Positions 25,186 through 34,942 of a DNA stretch of 48,583 nucleotides are shown here, piece by piece; within the stretch, counting starts at the first letter, position 1, and each line of letters starts with the position of its first letter. Source of the DNA: Bacteroidota bacterium (lineage in GTDB: Bacteria; Bacteroidota; Bacteroidia; Bacteroidales; M50B96); NCBI GenBank assembly GCA_024762835.1, contig JANTGP010000003.1:1-48583 (forward strand), given 5' to 3'. Made by a program: the position numbers and the translations under genes. The notes under the pieces are model-generated. The model made no database searches. It was given only the letters and a program-made list of their open reading frames with translations, and had not been told where the DNA came from.

Positions 25186-27516
25186 ATGAAAAGCCGGTAT
25201 AAAAATATACATTATTTGTTTCTCTTAATTCTGTTTCATTCAGGGATTATTGCCCAGCAACAATTTCCGGAAAACGAAATTGTTTTTCAGGATAATATCG
25301 TTCCTCGTATTGATATAATTATAGACAGCGACTCACTCAATCAGATTCTGGCACCCGGTAACGAAGACAGCAATCATGAGTTTCCGGCAACTTTTATTTT
25401 TTCAAATAATAGCTTTATTGATAGTGTGTTTAACGTAGGCTTTCGCTTAAGAGGAAATACTTCGAGATACTCGGCAAAAAAGTCATTTAAAGTTTCGATT
25501 AACAGTTTCGAGAATCAAAAATTCTATAATCTCGAAAAAATTAATATTAATGGCGAGCACAACGACCCCTCAATTATACGAACAAAACTTTGCTTTGATA
25601 TTTTTCGCGATTTTGGAGTAATCGCTTCAAGAGCAAATCATGTACAATTGTATATAAATAATGAATACAAAGGCTTGTATATAAATGTTGAGCATATTGA
25701 CGAAGAGTTTATTAAGCTTCGTTATGGGAATAATAACGGGAACTTGTATAAATGCCTTTGGCCTGCAGATCTTGATTATTTGGGTTCAAATCCCGATTTA
25801 TATAAAGATGCTCCATACGGACACCGAACTTATGATTTAAAAACAAATACGGACGCTGATGATTACAGCGATTTGGCTGAGTTTATTGATATATTGAATA
25901 ATACACCAATAGCTGATTTGCCCGAACAGCTCGAAGAAGTTTTTGATGTTTATACCTATCTTAAATATCTGGCAGTTGAGATTTTTACCGGGCACTGGGA
26001 TGGCTATTCTTATAATATGAATAACTTTTATTTATATGATAATCCCGTGACAGGACTATTTGAGTTTATACCTTATGATGTGGATAATACAATTGGTATT
26101 GACTGGATAGGACGCGACTGGGGTACACGGGATATTAACGACTGGGCTAAACATAACAATCCCCGTCCTTTAACAACACGGATACTTGAAGTTCCTGAAT
26201 ACCATGCACAGTTTAACTTTTTATTTAATAACTTGCTTAACAATGTTGTAAAGCCGGAAATAATTTTCCCGAAGATTGGTTCGCGAAGGAATTTGATTCA
26301 ATTTTTCGTTATTGATGATACATATCACTCGATGGATTATGGCTGGAGTTATCAGGATTTTCAGGATTCTTATCAATTTGATTTGGGAGGACATGTAGAC
26401 TATGGGGTATTGCCATATTTTACTACAAGGTATAATTATGCTGTTTCTCAGCTCGATATTTCTGATATTTCGCCAATTATTTCAAACTTGCAACATAACC
26501 AGCCCGGGCAGAATCAAAATGTTAATATTAAGGTAAGGGTTGAAGATGAAGACCCAAATCCTTTTGTAAGAATATATTACAAGATGAATTCAGAACCATG
26601 GGATTCAACATTGATGTATGATGACGGACAACATTCTGATGTTGGGACTAATGATAATACTTTCGGGGTATTGTTAAGCCCAACAGGCGAAAGCGGCACA
26701 CTCTCAATTTATATTCAGGCAAGTGATAATACCGGTAATATCAGTCGCTTTCCTTTAGCAGGAAATAAAACACTTACTGTTTTTCAAACAAGCGGTATTC
26801 CTCTTTTTATAAATGAGTTTATGGCAAAAAACAACAGTTTCATTTCAGATGAAGCCGGTGAATTTGATGATTGGTTTGAACTATTTAATGGAGGGACAAG
26901 CAGTATTTACCTTGGCGACAAATTTATTACGGATAATATTCTTTCGCCTGATAAATGGCAATTCCCCGACGAAAATTTATGCGCAGGTTGTTTTGTTTTA
27001 TTTTGGGCAGACAATACTGAGTCACAAGGTAATCATCATGCAAACTTTAAGCTTAGTTCCAGTGGAGAGCAATTAATTATCTTCGACACTGACACATCAA
27101 CAGTAATTGACCAAATAGATTTTAGCCTACAACAGGAAGATATTTCATACGGGAGATACCCAAATGGTGTTGGGCCATTTTTGTTTATGCATGAGCCAAC
27201 TCCTGCTTCTTCCAATATGCCTGATGGTATTGAAGAGGAAATTTTACAAAGCCCTGAACTAACAATTTATCCAAATCCTTTTAATTATTTCTGTAATATT
27301 AATTTACCCGATGAGGCAGAATCTAAGCTTTTAATTGAAATTTATAATAGTACGGGAACATTATTGTTTTCGCATGAAACCACAAATAAGAAATTTGTAT
27401 GGGATGGAACAGATTCTTTTAATAGAAAAGTAAGCAGCGGAATTTATTTAATTAAATTAAGATACACTAAGCAAGGTAAAACAGTTATCACAACAGGAAA
27501 ACTGGTAAAACTTTAA
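25186..27516 (+). CDS. Secreted CotH-kinase-family protein with lamin-tail and T9SS sorting domains
   Basis: 776 residues. Signal peptide (YLFLLILFHSGIIA), then a CotH domain at about 40-440: FRLRGNTSRYSAKKSFKV, the NGEHNDPSIIRTKLCFD block, YKGLYINVEHIDEEFI, and the metal-binding EFIPYDVDNTIG motif. An Ig-like linker (about 425-530, including VRVEDEDPNPFVRIYY), a lamin-tail domain (about 535-670, starting LFINEFMAKNNSFISDEAGE) and a T9SS type A sorting domain (from LTIYPNPFNYF, about 690-776) follow. CotH proteins of spore coats are atypical protein kinases; whether this extracellular homologue phosphorylates anything is unknown. Convergent with recQ. Confidence 0.88.
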   Translation: MKSRYKNIHYLFLLILFHSGIIAQQQFPENEIVFQDNIVPRIDIIIDSDSLNQILAPGNEDSNHEFPATFIFSNNSFIDSVFNVGFRLRGNTSRYSAKKSFKVSINSFENQKFYNLEKININGEHNDPSIIRTKLCFDIFRDFGVIASRANHVQLYINNEYKGLYINVEHIDEEFIKLRYGNNNGNLYKCLWPADLDYLGSNPDLYKDAPYGHRTYDLKTNTDADDYSDLAEFIDILNNTPIADLPEQLEEVFDVYTYLKYLAVEIFTGHWDGYSYNMNNFYLYDNPVTGLFEFIPYDVDNTIGIDWIGRDWGTRDINDWAKHNNPRPLTTRILEVPEYHAQFNFLFNNLLNNVVKPEIIFPKIGSRRNLIQFFVIDDTYHSMDYGWSYQDFQDSYQFDLGGHVDYGVLPYFTTRYNYAVSQLDISDISPIISNLQHNQPGQNQNVNIKVRVEDEDPNPFVRIYYKMNSEPWDSTLMYDDGQHSDVGTNDNTFGVLLSPTGESGTLSIYIQASDNTGNISRFPLAGNKTLTVFQTSGIPLFINEFMAKNNSFISDEAGEFDDWFELFNGGTSSIYLGDKFITDNILSPDKWQFPDENLCAGCFVLFWADNTESQGNHHANFKLSSSGEQLIIFDTDTSTVIDQIDFSLQQEDISYGRYPNGVGPFLFMHEPTPASSNMPDGIEEEILQSPELTIYPNPFNYFCNINLPDEAESKLLIEIYNSTGTLLFSHETTNKKFVWDGTDSFNRKVSSGIYLIKLRYTKQGKTVITTGKLVKL

Positions 27517-27540
27517 TAGTGTTTTTGGAACAGTAGCAGC

Positions 27541-29736
27541 CTAATTACCCAATTCAGACATAAATTTTATACGTACCAATCGAATTTCAATTTCAGAATA
27601 TTCATCTTCTCCAAGTTCTTCAAGGGCATCTTCAATAGATTCAGACTCAGCTTCATCTTTAAAATATTCGTAAATATCCTCTTGTTTATCTTCGTCAACA
27701 ACCTGGTCGATATAATAATTGATATTTATTTTTGTTCCTGAATTAACAATTGCTTCAATTTCAGTTAATAGGGCAAGCATGTCTAAGCCTCGAGCATCAG
27801 CAATATCATCAAGAGAACGTTGTCTGTCGATATTTTGGATGATATAAACTTTTAAGCCGGATTTGTTTACAATTGATTTTACAACCATATCCTGAGGTCG
27901 TTCAATCTCATATTCTTCAACATATTTTTTTATTAAAGAAACCATTTCCTCGCCATAGCGTGTTGCCTTACCATGTCCAACTCCTGATATGTTTTTTAAT
28001 TCGTCAATTGTTATAGGATAATTAATTGCCATATCCTCGAGAGAAGGGTCAAGAAAGATAACAAAAGGAGGCAGCTTATGTCTTTGGGCTATTCTTTTTC
28101 TTTGGTCTTTCAACATCGAGAATAAAACAGGATCAACAGTGCTTGTTCCACCACCTGCTCCGTTTGACTTATCATCGAAGTCTTCGTAGTTGTGGTCTTG
28201 AGTGAGCATAAAAGATTTTGGGTCTTTCAGGTACTCATGACCTTTTGGTGTAAGGAAGAGTAAGCCGTAATTCTCAATGTCTTTGTCAATTAGTCCGGCA
28301 ATTAATGCTTGTCTGAAAACGGCATTCCAAAATTTATTATCTTTTTCGCGACCAATGCCAAACTCGGAAATATTGAAATGTCGATATGATTTAACAGCTG
28401 AAGAAAGATTTCCGGAAAGAATATCGGAAACATGGTCTGATTTGAATTTTTCTTTAACAGCAAGTATCACTTCGAGGGCTTTAATCATATATTCTTTACC
28501 TTCGAATTGAGTTTTTGGATTCAAGCAATTATCGCAGTTTCCACAATCATCTTCTTTATAAGTTTCGCCAAAATAATGCAATAGCAATTTTCTTCTACAT
28601 ACCGAAGACTCTGCATATGCAACTGTTTCAAGCAACAATTGTTTCCCAATTTCCTGTTCAGCAACAGGTTTTCCCTGCATGAACTTTTCTAATTTCTGAA
28701 TATCTTTATAGCTGTAGAAGGTAATACATTTACCCTCGCCACCATCACGACCAGCTCTACCCGTTTCTTGATAATATCCTTCTAAGCTTTTAGGTATATC
28801 GTAGTGTATAACATAACGAACATCGGGTTTGTCTATTCCCATTCCAAAAGCAATTGTTGCAACAATTACATCAACTTCTTCGAGCAGAAATTTGTCCTGA
28901 TTACCTGACCTTGTTGCGGAATCCATTCCTGCATGATATGGAAGAGCTTTTATTCCGTTAACCAACAATGTCTCCGCTAATTCTTCAACTTTCTTTCTGC
29001 TTAAGCAATATATTATCCCTGATTTACCGGGATTGTTTTTTATAAACTTTATTATCTCTTTCGATGCATTTTGCTTTGGACGTATTTCGTAATATAAATT
29101 AGGTCTGTTAAATGATGATTTAAAAACATTAGCATCTAAAATCCCAAGATTCTTTTGAATATCGTGCTGAACTTTGGGAGTTGCTGTTGCTGTAAGTGCA
29201 ATAATGGGTGAGCGTCCTATCTCGTTAACTATCGGACGAATTCTTCTGTACTCAGGACGAAAATCGTGTCCCCATTCCGAAATACAATGAGCTTCATCAA
29301 TAGCGTAAAACGAAACGTGTATTTGTTTTAAGAATAAAATATTTTCTTCTTTTGTAAGTGATTCGGGGGCAACATAAAGCAATTTTGTTACTCCACTTAA
29401 CACATCGTTCTTTACCTGTTCAATTTCAATTTTTGTCAATGATGAGTTAAGGAAATGAGCAACTCCGTCTTTCGAGCTGAAGTTACGCATTGAATCAACC
29501 TGATTTTTCATTAATGCTATTAAGGGCGAAATAACAATTGCTGTTCCTTCAAGCATTATAGAGGGTAATTGGTAACATAAAGACTTACCTCCTCCCGTGG
29601 GCATTAAAACAAATGTATCTCTTTTGGCAAGTACATTATTAATTACTTCTTCCTGATTTCCCTTAAAGGTATCAAAGCCGAAGTACTTTTTTAATGATCC
29701 ATATATTGATGTTTTTAATTCAAGTTCTGAATTCAT
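27541..29736 (-). CDS. recQ: ATP-dependent DNA helicase RecQ
   Basis: 731 residues. A 3'-5' helicase for recombination and fork repair. Walker A is MPTGGGKS with Lys51; the DEAH box is DEAHCISEWGHDFRPEYR; motifs IV-VI include GIIYCLSRKKVEEL, FGMGIDKPDVRYVIH and YYQETGRAGRDG. The zinc site (VCRRKLLLHYFGE, CGNCDNC), a winged-helix region and an HRDC domain (LPPFVIFLDPSLEDMA) follow. After HRDC there is a further ~130-residue acidic extension (EDIYEYFKDEAESESIEDAL, EELGEDEYSEIEIRL) found in Bacteroidota RecQ and absent from the ~610-residue E. coli protein. Confidence 0.96.
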   Translation of the reverse strand: MNSELELKTSIYGSLKKYFGFDTFKGNQEEVINNVLAKRDTFVLMPTGGGKSLCYQLPSIMLEGTAIVISPLIALMKNQVDSMRNFSSKDGVAHFLNSSLTKIEIEQVKNDVLSGVTKLLYVAPESLTKEENILFLKQIHVSFYAIDEAHCISEWGHDFRPEYRRIRPIVNEIGRSPIIALTATATPKVQHDIQKNLGILDANVFKSSFNRPNLYYEIRPKQNASKEIIKFIKNNPGKSGIIYCLSRKKVEELAETLLVNGIKALPYHAGMDSATRSGNQDKFLLEEVDVIVATIAFGMGIDKPDVRYVIHYDIPKSLEGYYQETGRAGRDGGEGKCITFYSYKDIQKLEKFMQGKPVAEQEIGKQLLLETVAYAESSVCRRKLLLHYFGETYKEDDCGNCDNCLNPKTQFEGKEYMIKALEVILAVKEKFKSDHVSDILSGNLSSAVKSYRHFNISEFGIGREKDNKFWNAVFRQALIAGLIDKDIENYGLLFLTPKGHEYLKDPKSFMLTQDHNYEDFDDKSNGAGGGTSTVDPVLFSMLKDQRKRIAQRHKLPPFVIFLDPSLEDMAINYPITIDELKNISGVGHGKATRYGEEMVSLIKKYVEEYEIERPQDMVVKSIVNKSGLKVYIIQNIDRQRSLDDIADARGLDMLALLTEIEAIVNSGTKININYYIDQVVDEDKQEDIYEYFKDEAESESIEDALEELGEDEYSEIEIRLVRIKFMSELGN

Positions 29737-29854
29737 TTTGCTATTACATTTTAATATTACTGAAAAAGCATTTATTCTTATTATTTAAATATTAACATGA
29801 TTATGAATGCTTTTTAAATACCTTAGTAAAAATAAAAAAGATATACTAAATAAC

Positions 29855-29862
29855 CAAACTTA
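29855..29862 (-). promoter_or_regulatory. Possible -7 promoter element of recQ
   Basis: On the minus strand this reads TAAGTTTG, a perfect consensus match, but it lies 119 bases before the recQ start, so its use is uncertain. Confidence 0.3.
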
Positions 29863-29937
29863 TGTTGTGTGTAATTCTTAAAAAATGTTTAAGGTCGTTT
29901 ATTTATAATATTTATACTTAAGCAAAAGCATCCAATA

Positions 29938-30781
29938 TTAAAGTAATTTCCATACTTTAATACTTAATTGATAGATTAATGGGGCGGTAATGATTCCTGC
30001 AATTACGTCGATAAAATAGTGTGCTTTTATATATATGGTGGCAGGGAATAAAATAATAACAAATGGAAGAATAAACCAAAACAGGACGGAAGAGTATTTT
30101 TTACTTATAATTAAAAAAATTATTGATATGCCGATATGTGAGCTTGGAAATGCACCGGTAGGCTGCTCGCCAACTGATTGAACAAATTTGACTGCTTCCC
30201 GAAAAAATCCTGCATCTGGTATTTGAGACATTGGCTGACTGAAATAATATTGAGGTACTACTTCGGGAAAGATTGAAAATATCAGGTAGTAAATATAGAA
30301 CGAAAAACTAATAATAAATATGACTTTAAATGACTGTTTCCTATTGCGTAAATAGATAATAAAGCAAACGAGAAATGTTAGAAAGTAATAAGAGAAATAA
30401 CCGAAATTCATTAGTTCATTAAACCAAAATTGATTAAAAATCTTGCTGAATTCAATGCTTGGTTGGAAACCAAATAGCCAGAAATCTGCTTTTAACAAAA
30501 ATGAATCGAAAGAATCAAAGATAATATTATTCATAAAAGCTGTTTCGCCATAGAACCACATAAATATAATTAGAGGATAAAAATTGCGGATAAAAGTAAG
30601 GATAGGCACAGGATACTTTTTTCGAATGCTGCGATTACAAAAATACTTGCAATTACAATTGCCCTAATTGCCAGATGAAAAGTGAAATTGTGTAAATGAT
30701 TTACACCAAACAGAATATATACTGCTGTTACAAGCATGTAGGCTATACTAACCTATCGATAGCTTTGAGTAGGGATTTCAT
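29938..30781 (-). pseudogene. PAP2-superfamily membrane phosphatase/transferase (AUR1-like), two apparent frameshifts
   Basis: The largest open frame (GTG at 30609, 223 residues) starts inside the family N-terminus. Upstream coding continues in other frames: MKSLLKAIDRLV from an ATG at 30781, then MLVTAVYILFGVNHLHNFTF through IVIASIFVIAAFEK in a second frame, then KYPVPILTFIRNFYP in the main frame. Two single-base insertions, one near 30752 and one in the T6/A6 run at 30617-30622, would give a continuous protein of about 281 residues. Catalytic motifs are intact: GAFPSSHIGIS and the C-terminal KAHYFIDVIAG, the His-His-Asp set of PAP2 and inositol-phosphoceramide synthases. Several membrane segments are present. 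It follows the epimerase gene by 13 bases. Sequencing error and real decay both fit. Confidence 0.75.
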
Positions 30782-30794
30782 TAAAAATCTTTGT

Positions 30795-31784
30795 TTATAG
30801 CATCTTATGTTCTTTGTACCACTTAATAGTTTTGTTTAATCCATTTTCTAAGTCATATTGAGGATTATAGCCCAATTCTTTTTGGGCAGGACTAATATCG
30901 CATAACCAGTTTACTGCTTGTAACTCCTTTATTTTATCATGAGTGATAATAGATGGCGAATTACTGATTTTTGAGTACCACATAGAGATTGTGGCAATTA
31001 GCTTAACCATCCAGAATGGTAAATTAATGTTAATTGTTGATTTAGTAAGAATTTTTTTTGTGATTTCTGAGAAAGAGTCAGAGTTATAATGCTTGCCATC
31101 TGATATTAAATATTGCTTATTAGCAAAAGTCGATTCGAGTGCAAGAAAGATTGCAGATACTAAGTCTAATACATATACGAATGACAAAAATTGCTTATTC
31201 CTGCCGATTGATATTTTCAGATGATTGTTAATCAGCTTAATCATCATCAAAAAGTGTTCTTCGCGTGGGCCATAAACGCCAGTAGGGTTAATTATTATCC
31301 ATGGAAAATTTTCCAAAGAGCGTAAATATTCTTCTGCTTTAAATTTACTCTTACCATAATCAGTAAAAGGCTTTTGCTTATCTGTATTTGATATTGCTTT
31401 GCCATTTGGATTTCCTTGTCCATAGGCTGCTATACTGCTAATATAAATATACTTTTCAGGAATCTTGTTAGTTTCAAATAAAGCTTCGATAAGATTAACA
31501 CTTGCTTTTACATTAAAATCGTAAAACAAGGAGGGCTTAACGGCTTTTACAACTCCTGCATTATGGATGATATAATCGAAGCGAGCCTGGTTGTTTAATT
31601 TTGCTGTTAAGTCTTTCTTGTCATAAAAATCGAGAAAAATAAATTCTATTCTGTTATCTTTCAAAAAGCGTAATGAACTTGATTTTCTTACTGCTGCTAC
31701 AACATGAAAGTTTCTTCGCAAAGCCTCTTCAACAATAAAGCTTCCGATAAAACCACTTGCTCCTGTAATTAATATTCTTTTCAC
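30795..31784 (-). CDS. NAD(P)-dependent epimerase/dehydratase (CerR-like)
   Basis: 329 residues, an extended short-chain dehydrogenase. The Rossmann motif is GASGFIGSFI at residue 8-17, the catalytic tyrosine and lysine are in DYGKSK, and INPTGVYGPREEHF is the usual substrate-loop start. In Caulobacter a protein of this class, CerR, reduces the keto group of the oxidised ceramide. The position between a GNAT-like gene and a PAP2 gene suggests that role here; sequence alone would also allow a nucleotide-sugar epimerase or a dihydroflavonol-reductase-like enzyme. It lies 32 bases after the GNAT gene and 13 before the PAP2 gene. Confidence 0.8.
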   Translation of the reverse strand: MKRILITGASGFIGSFIVEEALRRNFHVVAAVRKSSSLRFLKDNRIEFIFLDFYDKKDLTAKLNNQARFDYIIHNAGVVKAVKPSLFYDFNVKASVNLIEALFETNKIPEKYIYISSIAAYGQGNPNGKAISNTDKQKPFTDYGKSKFKAEEYLRSLENFPWIIINPTGVYGPREEHFLMMIKLINNHLKISIGRNKQFLSFVYVLDLVSAIFLALESTFANKQYLISDGKHYNSDSFSEITKKILTKSTININLPFWMVKLIATISMWYSKISNSPSIITHDKIKELQAVNWLCDISPAQKELGYNPQYDLENGLNKTIKWYKEHKML

Positions 31785-31816
31785 TAAAATGTAAAAATAT
31801 TTATTTATTCCTTCAG

Positions 31817-32938
31817 CTAAATTTTAATTTTATATACGCGGTAAGTCTTGTATATTTTCCCGTTTATATTTTGCAAAACACGATTCATCATGAGATTATT
31901 TTCAAGTATCCATGAAGCTTCCCCGGTTTTAATACCAAGTTTTTTTGCTTCTGCAACAGTTTTTGCATAAAAACAAACATCAATTCCTCTTTTTCTGTAA
32001 TTCTCAACCGTACCCATTGTAAGTACTCTTACTGAATCGACCTTGTTTTTGTTAAGTAATAATTTGAACAAGCCCGTTGGAAATAAACGACCTCTTTTTA
32101 CATTAATAAGTATCTTGTTAATGTCGGGAATTGTAAGAGAAAAACCAACCGGTTTCCCGTCTTTTTCAGCCAAATAAAGGAAGTCAGGATTTACAATGCT
32201 TTTAAGATCCTTTGCCAGATGAAAAAATTCATTATCAGTCATTGGAACAAAACCCCAGTTTTTTTCCCATGCTGAGTTGTAAACTTCATGAATCTTTTTA
32301 ACCTCTGCATCAAAATTTTTCATTTCCGGTTTACGAATAACAAAGCCGTTTTTGTTAAGTCTTTCTTCAATTTTCACAGCTGCATCTAAGAGTCTTTGAG
32401 GCACTTCGTCAACCTGTAGCTGATATGCAACTAAATCCAGTGCTTTTGTAAAACCGTAATCTTCAACCAATTTATTATAATGTGGCTTATTATATGTCAT
32501 CATTACTACCGGTGGCGAATCAAAAGCATCGACAAGCATTCCCACTGTTTCGTTTGTTGAAAAATTTGCCGGACCAAGCATTGCATCAAGTCCTTCATTC
32601 TTGCACCATTCAACTGTGGTATCGAACAGTTGAGATGATATTTGCTTATTGTCAATACAATCAAAAAAGCCAAAAAAGCCTACATTTTCATTTGCATGTT
32701 TATTATGGTTATTATTTCTGATTGCTGCAATTCTCCCTACTATTTTCCCATTATCCAAAGCTAAAAAATAATCGGCTTTTGAGTGTTCAAAAAACGGACT
32801 TTTATTTTTTGACATAAGTGCCTTTTGACCCAGAAAAAGCTCAGGGACATAGTTAGGGTCATCTTTGTATAGCTCGTGAGGAAAGTCAATAAATTGTTTT
32901 AATTGCCTATTGTTGACTACTTTAATAATCTCAGCCAT
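31817..32938 (-). CDS. GNAT-fold acyltransferase, bacterial ceramide synthase-like
   Basis: 373 residues from the ATG at 32938; the frame stays open to 33004, but the promoter element at 32975-32982 and the lack of similarity upstream favour the internal start. It belongs to the large GNAT-fold family with the N-terminus LKQFIDFPHELYKDDPNYVP and the core LGPANFSTNETVGMLVDAFD, then a C-terminal acetyltransferase-like half (LTMGTVENYRKRGIDVCFY). The bacterial ceramide synthase of Caulobacter (bCerS) is annotated in this broad class. With a CerR-like gene and a PAP2 gene downstream, N-acylation of a sphingoid base is a reasonable hypothesis. Substrate is inference. Confidence 0.72.
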   Translation of the reverse strand: MAEIIKVVNNRQLKQFIDFPHELYKDDPNYVPELFLGQKALMSKNKSPFFEHSKADYFLALDNGKIVGRIAAIRNNNHNKHANENVGFFGFFDCIDNKQISSQLFDTTVEWCKNEGLDAMLGPANFSTNETVGMLVDAFDSPPVVMMTYNKPHYNKLVEDYGFTKALDLVAYQLQVDEVPQRLLDAAVKIEERLNKNGFVIRKPEMKNFDAEVKKIHEVYNSAWEKNWGFVPMTDNEFFHLAKDLKSIVNPDFLYLAEKDGKPVGFSLTIPDINKILINVKRGRLFPTGLFKLLLNKNKVDSVRVLTMGTVENYRKRGIDVCFYAKTVAEAKKLGIKTGEASWILENNLMMNRVLQNINGKIYKTYRVYKIKI

Positions 32939-32974
32939 TGTTTCTGTTATTTTGTTATGTAGAATTTGAAAAAT

Positions 32975-32982
32975 CAAAGTTA
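32975..32982 (-). promoter_or_regulatory. -7 promoter element of the GNAT-epimerase-PAP2 operon
   Basis: On the minus strand this reads TAACTTTG, a perfect match to TAnnTTTG, 36 bases before the GNAT start at 32938. Confidence 0.5.
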
Positions 32983-33096
32983 ATATAATTAAGATTACTT
33001 TCACTTTATAGGGAAAAACTGTCCTTAATATTTGGGCTATTATGCACTATCATTTTTATTAGAGTAGTCGACTTTTTCAACTGTCAAAAACATGAT

Positions 33097-33104
33097 TATC
33101 TTTG
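33097..33104 (+). promoter_or_regulatory. -7 promoter element of the T9SS gene at 33147
   Basis: TATCTTTG is a perfect match to TAnnTTTG, 43 bases before the ATG. Confidence 0.5.
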
Positions 33105-33146
33105 AATGAAATTATTCTTATCTAATTTATTCTTATTTTGATATAC

Positions 33147-34940
33147 ATGAATTTAAAAAAGAGCCTGTTAATTCTTATTATATTTAAATTTACATCATCA
33201 GCATTTGCTAATATTAATGATACTATTGTTACCTTTACAACTAATCCGCCTTTGTGTTATAACGACTCCAACGGTAGTATTTATAGTGATATAAATATGC
33301 TAGGCGTATTCGATTATCTTTGGTCAACCGGAGACACCGGCTCTTTTATTACCGCTGTTCCGGCAGGCATTTATCAACTGACTATTTCTGATGGAACAAC
33401 GCTTATTAATATATCTACTATTGAGTTAACTCAACCGGACTCATTGTCTGTTACGTCAAGTATTTCAAATCCATCATCCGCATCTGCAAATAACGGCTCA
33501 ATTCAGCTCCTCATTACAGGAGGGACAAGTCCGTATTCTTTTAACTGGTCGACAGGACAAACATCTTTTTCTATCTCAAATTTAGGCGCCGGAGATTACT
33601 TTTTCACGGTAGTTGATGATAATGCCTGCGAGTTAACAGATAGTATTGAGCTGGAATTACCGCCTTCTTCGCCCTGGGAAATTATTATTACAGGAAGTAA
33701 TCATACGATTTTAATTCCTACTACAGCAAACTTTCAGATTCTTGGCGATAGCATTTCAACTGATGATTTTCTTGGTGTCTTTTATGATTCTCTGGGTGTA
33801 CTAAAATGTGCCGGTTTTTCCGTTTGGCAAGGTGATAATACTGTGATTAGTGCATTTGGCAACGATCCCTCTTCGCCCGGATTACAGGGAATGGCAACAG
33901 GCGAAAACTTTAAGTGGCGAATATGGCGGGCAGCCGATAGCTGTATTTACGATTTAGCAGTAAGCTATTCAAATACTTTTCCTAACCTTGGGTCTTATGT
34001 TGATAATGGAATGAGCATGGTTGATAGTTTAAGTACCTTATCAATTGAAGGAAACCAGCTTTTAACTACAAAAGATTATTCAACGGGTATTGTTATGGCA
34101 AACAAACTTACAGATAATACATATCAAGCAGTTGCCTGGGAAGGTATTGATAATCTACATTATAAGATTGATGGACTTGAGTTTGGTACTTATATTGTTC
34201 ATGCTTTGCCAAATCCTTTTGTTAATTCATATAGTCCTGCATATTATCCCAATTACACAAACTGGTCTGATGCTGAAGAATTGGTATTAACAAGTCCTTT
34301 GGAAGAAGTTAATATAGTGTTTGAGAATTTAACAGATTCTCCAAATGGAGAAGGCTCAATAAATGGTGTTGTTTATGCGGATTATTCCGCTTCGTATGAG
34401 TTTGATATTTACACTTATGATTGGTTTGGGCAAGGAGAATACACTGATAGCTCATTTGCAATGAATATCCCAGTACTCTTATTTAACGATAATAATCAAC
34501 TTATTGATTATGCCCTTACCGATTCGACTGGTGCCTACTCTTTTTCTAATATTCCCGAAGGTAATTATACCCTTTATGCAGAGAAAACCGGCTTAAACAG
34601 TGACATATTTTCATTTGCCTTTTATAATGAGATGGTTCATTATACGGTTAATTTTCATATTCAGGAATCGGACATCTCATTTGAAAGTTACTCGGCAAAT
34701 TTTGTCGAGAATAATAAGATTACTTTGAATCCTAATCCTGTTTCAAATACTTTAATAATTGATGGGCTTGCCGGAAATGAAGATATTATAATAAACAATA
34801 TTGTTGGTAGAGAGATTTATTCTGCACAAATTACAGCCAAAACGGCATTTGTGAATTTTTCATCTCAGGCTAAAGGAATTTATTTTATTTCGATAATAAA
34901 AAATAACGAGAGATATGTTTATAAGCTTATTAAGCAATAA
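33147..34940 (+). CDS. T9SS cargo protein with SprB repeats and a carboxypeptidase-regulatory-like domain
   Basis: 597 residues from the ATG at 33147; a TTG three codons earlier is possible but adds nothing. After a signal peptide (ILIIFKFTSSAFA) come two SprB-type repeats (LCYNDSNGSIYSDI...YLWSTGDTG; FNWSTGQTSFSISNLGAGDY). Residues about 175-300 form a domain with DFLGVFYDSLGVLKCAGFSV and GENFKWRIW motifs, also present in the protein at 43906-48078. Residues about 400-495 are a carboxypeptidase-regulatory-like beta domain (GSINGVVYAD, TDSTGAYSFSNIPEGNYTLY). A type A sorting domain (ITLNPNPVSNTLIIDGLAGN, about 524-597) ends the protein. Probably a surface structural or adhesive protein; no enzyme motif. 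It converges on the GH20 gene with a 2-base gap. Confidence 0.83.
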   Translation: MNLKKSLLILIIFKFTSSAFANINDTIVTFTTNPPLCYNDSNGSIYSDINMLGVFDYLWSTGDTGSFITAVPAGIYQLTISDGTTLINISTIELTQPDSLSVTSSISNPSSASANNGSIQLLITGGTSPYSFNWSTGQTSFSISNLGAGDYFFTVVDDNACELTDSIELELPPSSPWEIIITGSNHTILIPTTANFQILGDSISTDDFLGVFYDSLGVLKCAGFSVWQGDNTVISAFGNDPSSPGLQGMATGENFKWRIWRAADSCIYDLAVSYSNTFPNLGSYVDNGMSMVDSLSTLSIEGNQLLTTKDYSTGIVMANKLTDNTYQAVAWEGIDNLHYKIDGLEFGTYIVHALPNPFVNSYSPAYYPNYTNWSDAEELVLTSPLEEVNIVFENLTDSPNGEGSINGVVYADYSASYEFDIYTYDWFGQGEYTDSSFAMNIPVLLFNDNNQLIDYALTDSTGAYSFSNIPEGNYTLYAEKTGLNSDIFSFAFYNEMVHYTVNFHIQESDISFESYSANFVENNKITLNPNPVSNTLIIDGLAGNEDIIINNIVGREIYSAQITAKTAFVNFSSQAKGIYFISIIKNNERYVYKLIKQ

Positions 34941-34942
34941 TA

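Noticed and set aside
32939..33004. Upstream extension of the GNAT gene, which looks like a hydrophobic leader.
   Set aside because: A perfect -7 element lies inside it, and the family N-terminus begins at the internal ATG; a GNAT enzyme is expected to be cytosolic.
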